A program made the translations under genes and the position numbers. A stretch of DNA of 64,000 bases from assembly GCF_047511655.1 (NCBI RefSeq), contig NC_133395.1, positions 148,232,318-148,296,317 on the forward strand, given 5' to 3'. The notes below the pieces were generated by a model. The model did not search any database. It had not been told where the DNA came from and saw nothing but the letters and a program-made list of their open reading frames with translations. The DNA is from Castor canadensis. Taxonomy: Eukaryota; Chordata; Mammalia; Rodentia; Castoridae. Positions 55,440 through 64,000 of the stretch are shown here, piece by piece; positions within the stretch are counted from its first letter, which is position 1; the number at the start of each line of letters is the position of its first letter.

Positions 55440-56960
55440 GTCGCCCCATTAATGTTACCTGTTGTTATTTTATTACTATCACTTCCGAGGGAGGTCTCGC
55501 TAGCTTCTCTTTACTTTCAGTTCCCCTCCCCTGCCGGATTTTCCTTCCTAGCTTGAGTGACCATCAAACACCCTATATTTTTACTTTCTTGCTTGTGTTG
55601 ACTCTGATTCACTGCTGGGGGGGTAACGGTGGCCCCTAGTAGTTGCTCGGCAAGTTCTTTTTTTTTTTTTTCAGTACGGGAGACTGAACCCAGGGCCTTG
55701 CAGGGCCTTGCTCTTGCTCTCAGCAAGTTCTTGTTGAGTGAATCAATGCTTTTATAACGCACCTCTGCCTCTGCCCCTGGCGCAGACTTAAGTTATTTTG
55801 GCTTGATTTGGCTTCTGGAAACAGGCCCTCAGTCTGTAGCTCAGGCTGCCTCCTGCCTCCGCCTCCCGAGTGCTGGAATTACAGGCGTGCGCCACCATGC
55901 CTGGCATAGCAAATTGTTCTGTAGCTTCATTACCCGGGATCGAAGGACTAGCGTGAGGCTGGGGGCAAGAAGAGACACGTCTCTCAGGGATGATCTCCCT
56001 AGTGCCTCAGGGACGCACAGAGCAGCCGAGGTGCCAAACTGGGCGTCAGGACAGCCCAGTACGCCCTGGAAGGAACAGAGCCTGAACCGCATGGCGCGAA
56101 GGCAGGGGCTGGGTCACAGATGGCAGGGGGACGGGAACATAACATCTTCCAGTAAGGTGAAACTGTCAGAGGCCAAAAGTTCAAAATCTAACTTGTAACC
56201 CCACCCCTTATCCGGAGGAAATCACGCAAAAGAAGAAACCAAAATTGTTCACTGCTGCAGTTTGCTGCCAGATAGTCAGAACCCCCTAAATGTCCATCAG
56301 GAACAGGCGGCTAAGGGATATTTCTAGTCGGGCGTGGTGATGCATACTTGTAATCTCTGCTTCCTTAGGGCTGGTGATGTAGCTCAGTGGTAGAGGACTT
56401 GCCTACATGTGCAGGCCCCAGGTTTCATCCCCAGCACCCCACCCAAAGTTATTTTAGCTTTTAGAATTTGAGATACGCTTCACATAACTTAAAATTCACC
56501 GTTTTACAGCCAGGCACGGGCTAGTACTCAGGAGACAGAGATCAATCAGGAGGATTGCGGTTTGGGGCCAGCCTGGGCAAATAGTTTATGAGACCCTATC
56601 TTGAACAAAAAAATCACAAAAAGGGCTGGCGGAATGGCTCAAGGTATAGGTCCTGAGTTCAAACCCCAGTACCGAAAAGAAAAAAAAATCACCTTTTTAC
56701 AGTGTATGATTCTGTGGTCTTTAGTATACTTGAAAAGTTATTGGGGCTAGGGGTGTAGCTGGGTGGTAGAATGCTTGCTAGTGTGCACAAGTCCCTGGGT
56801 TCACTCCTCTGCACTGAAAAAAGAAAAAGAAAAAAGCACAGTGTGCACCTATCACCACTAATTCCAGAACATTTCCATCACCTCAAAAGCCTTCATCACT
56901 TCTCCCAGCCCTGGCAAGTGTTCATCTACTTTCTGTCTCTACAAATTTGCATATTCCAGG
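55440..56960. other. Intergenic region upstream of COPG1, SINE-rich
   Basis: No gene was recognised. Repeats: reverse ID-like 55660-55720, reverse B1-like 55815-55908, ID-like 56365-56445, short-tail composite 56510-56690 and ID-like 56740-56820, all recognised by their A/B-box or 7SL-like text. Confidence 0.7.
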
Positions 56961-56983
56961 GCTAGTTTTTAGCTCAGTGCTAG

Positions 56984-57350
56984 TGTTACTGGAGCCAGCG
57001 AGGCTCCAGGGAGGAGGTCTCCAAAGGGGAAAAGGCCTCTGCCTGGTCCATGGGTACCGAGTTCAGGACATTGTGGCAAAAATGAATTTAGGACATATAG
57101 AGGTAGAGACCAAGAAAGTTTATTAGTAAAGCAAAGCAAAGAGATGACAGTACACAGCCCAGACATGGGCATGGGCACATTTGCTAAGAGGTGCCCAGCA
57201 TGCTGTGACATAGGGGGTAATTATGGCAAAAAGGTGGGTTGATATTTGGCTCAAATTTGCCTTAGGATGAGTGTTTCCCTCTGTTCTAGACGCCTGATAC
57301 AGCTGAGCGTTCCAGCAGTTACACCGTCCTGACATACCATATGCACCAGA
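56984..57350 (-). mobile_element. LTR-like element (class I retroviral type), reverse
   Basis: Read on the minus strand, AATAAA (57124-57119) is preceded by 'ctttgctttacta' and followed by 'ctttcttggtctctacctct' and 'tgccacaatgtcctgaactc', ending near 'tggctccagtaaca'. This is the R-U5 layout of a retroviral LTR. No internal sequence was seen beside it. Confidence 0.6.
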
Positions 57351-57427
57351 GATACAAGTCTGCTCAGTTTACTAAATTTTGAGATATTATAACATAGATG
57401 TGTGAGTATCTTTAAGCAAAGAATGAG

Positions 57428-57870
57428 TCAGGTGCTGGTGGCTCACACCTATAATCCTAGCTACTCAGGAGGATCGAAGTTCAAAGCCAGCCCAGGCAAA
57501 TAGTTTGTGAGACCCTATATTGAAAAGGAAAAAAAAAAAACCCCAAAAAAGGGCTGGTGGAGTGGCTCAAGGTATAGGTCCTGAGTTCAAATCCCAGTAC
57601 TGCCAATAAATTAAATAGATAAATAACAAAGGATTGTCTCTGTCAGAATGTTCCTGTCAAGACAGATGTCCTGCCTTAAGATAATTTGTGGTTCAGGCCT
57701 ATAACCCTAGCTACTTGGGAGGCTGAGATTGGGAGGATCACGGTTCGAGGCCAGCCTGGACAAATAGTTTTGGGGTCTCCAATTCCAAAATAACCAGAAG
57801 AAAATGGGCTGGAAGTGTGGCTCAAGAGGTAGAGCGCCTGTTTTACATGTGTGAAACCCTGAGTACCAAA
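57428..57870 (+). repeat. Composite SINEs, two types in tandem
   Basis: 57428-57610 is a short-tail composite copy. 57685-57870 is a second-type composite copy ('aaaataaccagaagaaaatg' joint, tail reading 'ctgttttacatgtgtgaaac'). Confidence 0.85.
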
Positions 57871-58399
57871 AAAAAAAAGATAATTTTTCCTTCTTTGCAA
57901 ATACTTCTGTGCCCAAAGGAGTTTTTCCTCCAAGAGAAGTGTCTTTCTTTAAGATAATTTTACTCTAAGGTGATGGAAAAGTCTGCTTTCAGATGGTTTC
58001 ATAGGGTCAATAACTAATTGTACAATATTTTAAGATTTACTTGTCTGAAAAGGCATTTGCTTATGCTGCACAAGTTAAATTTATAAAATCCTTATGGGAG
58101 TGACTGTATTTTTGTTTATTTCATTTCTGTATATCAGAATAAATTTATGCTTTATTTTGATTTTAAAAAAAGATAATTTTACTGAGTTCCCAGAGTGTGG
58201 TAATCATTCATGCAAGGTCCAAGGGAAACAGTTACTCTCTTCTATTTCTTTTCTTTTTTAACTAAATGTTGCAGCTTAGCAAGGGAGTGTGTGGCACAAG
58301 GAAAATAGTGCCTGTGTGTTTTTAGTCAAGCTGTTCATCAGCACTGTAGAGTGTTTGTCTCTGAATTCCTGGTTCCTGTTTCCCAGGCCTCGTTTTCCT

Positions 58400-58462
58400 G
58401 TCTATACTGCCTCCGTAGAACATGTGTTTAGCACGCACAAGGCCCTGGGTTCAATCCCCAGG
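58400..58462 (+). repeat. ID-like fragment
   Basis: 'cacgcacaaggccctgggtt' with B box 'ggttcaatcccc' and a truncated A-box side. Confidence 0.65.
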
Positions 58463-58469
58463 CTCCCCC

Positions 58470-59440
58470 CAAAACAGACTTACCTGTCCTGGATATTTCC
58501 TGTGAGTAGAATCATATATCATGTGGCCTTCAGTGTGTTTGATGCCTACCCATCCATGCTGCAGCATGAACCTGTACTTCATTCTGCTTTATGGCTGAGT
58601 AATATTTCATTTATGGATATATCATATTTTGTTTATTTACCAGTTGGTGAACATTTGGGTTGTTTTCACTTTGGGGCTCTTGGGAACAATGCTGCTATAA
58701 ACATTCCTGTACAAGTTTTTGTGAAGACACTTTTTTTTTCATCTGTAAGAGTAAAAAAAAAAAGTGGAATTTCTAGGTCCTATGGCAACTACATTTAACT
58801 TTTTGAAAGCAGGCTGTTTTCTCCAAAGCACCAGCACCACTGTGCATTCTACCAGCAGTGTGTGAGTGAGGGTTGTATTTGGTTATAGTCATTCTGGTTG
58901 GGTGTGAAGAGTGTATTGGCCATTTGTAAATCTTCTTAGAGGAAATGCTACCATTAAGCTACATTCCCCAACCCTTCTTACCTTGAGACAGGGCTTGCAA
59001 TGATGCCCAGGTTGGCCTTGAACACAAGACCCTCTTGCCTCTACCTCAGGACTGCTGGAATTACCACCACATGCAGCTCTCCACTTTCTTGGTAGTGTCT
59101 TTGCACAAAACTTTTTCAGTTTCAATGAAGTGTAGTTGGTTGGGTGGTTCATGCCTGTAATCCCAGCACTAGGGAGGCAGAGGCAGGAGGATCTCAAGTT
59201 TAAGGTCAGTTTGGGCTACATAGATAAGGCTACCCTATTTCAAAAATTTTTTATGAAATTCTACTTATCTATCTTTTTCTTTCATTGTTTGGGCTTTTGG
59301 TGTTATATCTAAGAAATCATTGCGTAAGCAAAATCATTAAGTTTTACTCCGTGTTTTATTTTACAGTGTTACTCCTTACATGTAGGTCTCTGACTTTTGG
59401 TTTAGGTTGGTATTGGCAGGTGGGGCCAGCCCTATCCTTT
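58470..59440 (-). mobile_element. L1 3'-end fragment, reverse, with B1-like insertions
   Basis: 'tatggctgagtaatatttca', 'gtgaacatttgggttgtttt' and 'aacaatgctgctataaacat' are the reverse text of L1 3' ends. B1-like units are inserted at 58978-59080 (reverse) and 59140-59235 (plus). Confidence 0.8.
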
Positions 59441-60985
59441 CACATGGGAATAGTAATTACCAGCACAGTCATTGCAAAGACCATTCATTCCTTCCCGCAT
59501 GAATTGTGTGGCAGCCTTGTTGAAAGTCAGTTGACCGTAAAGCCCTGGGCTCCTTTCAGGACTCTTTGTTCTATTGCATTGATGTTATAAGATGTTACAA
59601 GATGTTACCTGTGGAGGAAACCGAGCAAAGGGTAAAATGATCTCTCTGTATTATTTCTTCTAACTGTATGTGAATCTACAATTATCCAAATAAACATTTA
59701 ATTTAAAAATCAGAGATCATTATTTCAATGACTTATCACCACCATTCCCAAATGGAAAACAAACAAACAAAAAACAAAAATCCTGAAAAATAATTCTAAG
59801 AATTTCCCATCTTGCCTTGAGATGGCCTCCCTTGCCCTCCAGGTGGCGCCACCTCCATCTTTCTGTTCTAGTTAGGGGCAGGGTCCCCCCGTGGTGGTGA
59901 TCCTCTGCACACGTCCTTCTGACACCACTGTTGCATAATGGTTGCAAACATGTGTGAGCTTTGATGAGTAAAACAGAGCTGGGCGTGCAGCTCGGCGTGA
60001 GCCTGTTCAGTCCCCGGTGCCACAAGAAGTAGACAAACTGAAAGGCATCTTTAAAATAAAATAATGGACATAACACAGTATGCTGAGGATGACCACTGCT
60101 GGGGCAGGGAGGTCACAGGACAAGGGCTGGCATTTACCAAGGATACCCAGGAGACAGACATTTCACCCACCAAGGAAAGCTCAAGGGAGATGTCACCATG
60201 CTTTTATTCCAGAACAGTGAGTCTCAGAGGGGTAAAGAACAGTCCTGAGGAAGCTCCAGAGTGACAGACTAGGCTCCTGGGTCTCCAAAGACTGCTACTG
60301 TTCCCAAACCCAGCCGGAGTGCTCTACCACTGAACAATACCCCAGCCCCAAATCTTGTATTTTTCCACTTTAATAAAAATGGCGTTGTTCCATGGGTACT
60401 AACCTAGGACTTTTAATAGTCATCATTTTTCTTTCTGCTGCTGCGTAATCCCTCAGAATGATCATATCACTTCCTGTTTTCTCATTGCTTAGCATTCAGC
60501 TTGTTTCCGTTTTTTATTCCACTGCTATGAGCATTCCTATGCCTGTCTTCTGGTGCATACATGGTGTATATGTATCTATATATGTACATTGTTGCTTGTG
60601 TGTGTCTACCCTTGTACCAAGGAGAGGATTGCCTAGGATATTCAAATTTACACGACAATGCCTGTGTTTCTCCCAAACTTTGTGGCCACTATGCAGCTGC
60701 ATCCTCTCAACTTGTATTCTTGGCCAATTTCATGAGTATAAATGGCATCTTACTGGAGTCTGATCTGCTTTTATTAAGGTGGAAAACCACTGTTCTATTT
60801 ATTGGGCAATTGTGATGCTTCTCTGAAGCTGAGGGACTGAGGCCACCCACTCTAGGGAGGCCCAGTCTGCTTTATGCAGACACTGATTTAAGTACTAACC
60901 TCCTCCAGAACAACCCTCACAGAACCACCCAGAATAATACTTGGCCAAATGTCTGGCACTTTGAGGCGCAGTTAAAAGACATCTT
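59440..60985. other. Intergenic region with L1-like remnants
   Basis: No gene was recognised. 60410-60790 contains diverged reverse L1-like text ('ccactgctatgagcattcct'). 60310-60350 is a reverse ID-like fragment. The rest is unassigned. Confidence 0.5.
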
Positions 60986-60989
60986 GAAC

Positions 60990-61715
60990 TTGCTGGGTGC
61001 TGGTGACTCACCCTTCAGCTAGTAATCCTAGCTACTCAGGAGCCAGAGATCAGGAGGATTTTGGTTTGAAGCCAGCCCAGGAAATAGTTCGAGAGACCCT
61101 ATCTTGAAAAAAACACAAAAAAGGACCAGTGCAGTGGCTCAGGTGGTAGAGCACCTGCCTAGCGAGTGTGAGGCCCTGAGTTCAAACCCCAGTACTGCCA
61201 AAAAAAAAAAAAAAAAAAAGAGGCTCCTAAAGTTAACCATCACACTTATCATCTCCTCACCACCTGTAGCAGTCCTTTGTCTGCTATATCCCCAGAGCTG
61301 CCTGGCTCATAATAGGAGCTCATAGATATCAGTGAAATGAAAGAATGACAGAACCCAGATTCCAGCAACTCCAGGTCTATTCTTTTTCTGCAGTAATAAA
61401 TTCTTTCTAGCTGAGCGCCAGTGGCTCACGCCTGTGATCCTAGATACTCAGGAGGCAGAGATCAGGAGGATTGAAGTTCGAAGCCAGCCAGGGCAAATAG
61501 TTCATGAGACCCTATCTTGAAAACACCTAACACAAAAAAAGGGCTGGTAGAGTGGCTCAAGATGTAGGCCATGAGTTCAAGCCCCAGTACTGCAATAAAG
61601 AAATAAAGTCAAATAGTAAATAAACTCCTTCAGACTGGGGGTGTAGCTCAGTTGCAGAGCAGCTGCCTAGTATGCACTAGGCCCTGGATTCCATCCCCAA
61701 CACTGCAAAGAAAAG
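60990..61715 (+). repeat. Composite and ID-like SINE array
   Basis: A long-tail composite copy (60990-61200, with a run of about 19 A), a MIR-like end (61285-61345), a short-tail composite copy (61408-61600) and an ID-like unit (61632-61712). Confidence 0.85.
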
Positions 61716-61795
61716 AAAAGAAAGGGAAATACAAGAGAAAGAAAAGAGAAAATGAAGGGGGAAAGGGGGAGGGAAGGGAAGGGAAAGAAATTCTC
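61708..61795 (+). repeat. Purine-only low-complexity tract
   Basis: AAAG/GGGA repeats form an almost pure purine stretch derived from the tail of the preceding ID-like unit. Confidence 0.75.
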
Positions 61796-62329
61796 TCATG
61801 CTGATCAGTCTAGGTTTACTGAAAAAAAAAAAAAAAGCCACAACACCCAAGTGAGATGCATGTCTGCATGCAGATAGGTGAGTTTCATTTCATGTGACAA
61901 AGTCACAAGAGCCCGGTTGGCGATGTGAGGCAGTAATGGGCTTCTGGTGGTCCCTTGGCTCCTCAGTGGTAACATTACTCCTTCTTGGTCTTCTGCAAAG
62001 CTGCAGAGGTTCTGCGAGCAGCTCTCCTTCCCTGGGGAGTAGGAGGAGAAGGCTTTACCCACCCTCCAAAAGGGGTGGTGTGAGGAACAGCTCTCGGTGA
62101 CTCACCAGGAGCTGGTGACAATGAGTAGAAAGGGCTTGAAACATCTCCACCCACTAGCAGTCTGAAGAATAAGGAAGTCTCATAAACCCAGAGGGGGTGC
62201 CTGACATGAGGGCTCCCAGGCCAGTCCCTCCCTACTTGTGGTGAGTTCTTCACCAAGGCACTGGGCTGTGCCCAGTCGATGGATTTGTAGTCAGTGGACC
62301 TCTTTCCACAACAGCTAAAACACACACAT

Positions 62330-62480
62330 GAGCTGTGGAACATGCACAATGAAACTGAATAAAGCAGGCACATGTTTTCACATATGAGAAGCTTCACAAT
62401 TGCCCAATAAATAGGAAAGGCAAATTAGAACCCAGTGAGATACCATTTATACTCATGAGACGCTCCAGCAATGGTACCAG
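62330..62480 (+). mobile_element. L1-like fragment
   Basis: 'aggcaaattagaacccagtg' followed by 'agataccatttatactcatg' is typical L1 3' text. It may be linked to the fragment at the window end. Confidence 0.5.
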
Positions 62481-62584
62481 TGCACTGACTCCCTGAAGGG
62501 CACCAGCTTGTGAGGGGCTTGGACCTGCAAATCCCAAGGAAGCTCAATCACTGGAGTGATTTTGTTTCTTGTTCAAAACCATCA

Positions 62585-63850
62585 CTAGGGATTCAGTGGT
62601 CAACGTTTGCCTAGCACACACAAGGCCCTGGGTTCTATCCTCAACACTGCAAGAAGAAAAAACAGAAAGCCCCACATCACTTAGGACCTCCTATACTTGC
62701 CTCTGAAAAGACCTGACAAGAGTTGGTAGGGGCAGGAGTGGGGGGAAGAAGGGCACAGAGCTAGATTGCCATGAGGCAAAATATAATAAAAACATATTTG
62801 CACACGGGCCAACCAGGAAAACCCAGAAGAAGAGGAAGGAATGAGGAGGGAGGATATTTAATAATAATTAAATATTTGATATTTACTCCCCCAAAAGACT
62901 CACAACAGTGATCAAAAGATTGGTAGCTGGGCATGGTAGTGCACATCTCAATTTGGGAGGCTAAAGCAGGAGAACCTTGAGTTTGAGGCCAAGATTTGGG
63001 CTACAAAACAAGATCCTGTCTGAGAGAAAGGGAGAAAGGAAGGGAGGGAGAAATCAGCATATGTTATATGAATCTTATTTGTTTATTTTTAGAGATGGAG
63101 TATCACCATGTTGCCCAGGCTGATCTCAAGCTCCTGGATTCAAGGGACCCTCCAGCCTCAGCCTCCTGAACAGCTGGTACTACAAGTACCTGACATCACA
63201 CTGGGCTTATTATTGTATTTTAAATTTTGCTTCAGGGTTAGGCAAGCCAGCAAAACATTCTTGGTAGATGTGCTAAGTCAGGAGCTATTCCGCCTGGCTT
63301 CCAGTTGCAACCATGTCATGGGTGCTTAAACGTGACTGGTTCTTTTCTGTAAGGAGATAAAACACTCCCTTTGATCATCCCTCCATTTACCTGTCCTTCA
63401 CAGGAAAGAATATAGACAATCCATAAAGATCATAGAGATGGCTCCTTAGAAGAGTAGCCCTTATTCCTATCTCTGCCTCTTTTCCTCTGGCTGGCTACCT
63501 CTCTGCTCAAAGTCTTTGTCCACTGTGACATTCTGAAGACTTGGTGTCCTGTCCTTTCCCCTCTTCCTCAACCTTTCAGCAGCATTCGAAATCAATAACT
63601 CCAAACCTTGGAACTCACGAAAATGAAATACTGTATTACTTATCTGCTATTGGCCAAAAATTACCATAAAAGCCAGGAGTGTGGGCACATGCCTGTAATC
63701 CCAGCAACGAGAGAGGCAGGCACAAGAGGATTGCAAGTTTGAGGCTAGCCTGGGCAAAAAATGGTGAATCCCTGTCTCAGAAAGAAAAATGCAAACAACC
63801 TCAGAAGGTAGAGTTCTTGCCTAGCATGGCGAGGCCCTAGGTTCAGTAGC
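62585..63850. repeat. SINE cluster near the window end
   Basis: ID-like 62585-62655, B1-like 62930-63030, reverse 7SL-like 63090-63195, B1-like 63670-63782 and an ID-like fragment 63790-63850. 63200-63665 shows nothing assignable. Confidence 0.7.
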
Positions 63851-63869
63851 TGCTTAAAACAGCACACAT

Positions 63870-64000
63870 TTAATAAGACGCCGCCTCTCGCCCATTAAGA
63901 CGGCCACATCAAGAGAGAACACGAGTGTTGGCAAGGATGTAGAGAAACCAGAACCCTGTGCACTGTTGTTGGGAATGTAAAATGTGCAGCTTATATGGAA
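63870..64000 (+). mobile_element. L1 3'-region fragment running off the window
   Basis: 'gtgttggcaaggatgtagag' then 'tgttgggaatgtaaaatgtg' is diagnostic L1 text; it continues past base 64000. Confidence 0.8.

Noticed and set aside
54774-55556. 260-codon plus-strand frame at the COPG1 promoter
   Set aside because: Antisense to COPG1 exon 1, low-complexity composition, explained by CpG-island base bias.

Overview
The window is mammalian genomic DNA: split genes with GT-AG introns, CpG-island promoters, AATAAA signals, and a dense load of SINEs, old L1 fragments, hAT fossils and retroviral LTR relics. The commonest repeat is a composite SINE with a 7SL/B1-like head joined to an ID-like tRNA tail ('ctggtggagtggctcaag...'). 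Together with plain ID-type and B1-type elements, it points to a non-murid rodent, most likely a castorimorph such as beaver. That placement is inference from repeat style and was not tested by alignment.

Three protein-coding genes can be reconstructed. H1-10 (linker histone H1.10/H1x, 5605-6213, + strand) is intronless inside a large CpG island. HMCES (30607 down to 15503, - strand, six coding exons, 349 aa) encodes the SRAP-family sensor of abasic sites in single-stranded DNA. COPG1 (55046 down to 32052, - strand, 24 coding exons, 874 aa) encodes the gamma-1 subunit of the COPI coat. All exon boundaries were placed by hand; phases join through both genes and no frame is broken. The order COPG1 - HMCES - H1-10, with HMCES and H1-10 converging tail to tail, matches human 3q21.3 in inverted orientation.

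Layout: 1-4.7 kb is non-coding sequence upstream of H1-10. 4.74-6.56 kb is the H1-10 CpG island and gene. 6.6-15.1 kb is intergenic, with an L1 3' end, an orphan CpG island at 11.3-11.64 kb and a decayed gammaretrovirus-like gag remnant on the minus strand at 12.0-13.8 kb. 15.1-31.2 kb is HMCES and its CpG island. 31.7-55.2 kb is COPG1 and its CpG island, with NRF1-like and ETS-like sites. 55.4-64 kb is repeat-rich intergenic DNA with an LTR-like unit at about 57 kb and L1 fragments.

The genes have unrelated housekeeping roles (chromatin, DNA repair, vesicle traffic) and are neighbours by synteny, not by pathway. The most notable points are two GC-AG introns (HMCES intron 4 and COPG1 intron 2), a promoter-like X-box/CCAAT cluster inside the H1-10 3' UTR, an orphan CpG island with an octamer and a CCAAT box, and two tail classes of the composite SINE. 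I found no convincing new multi-gene system.
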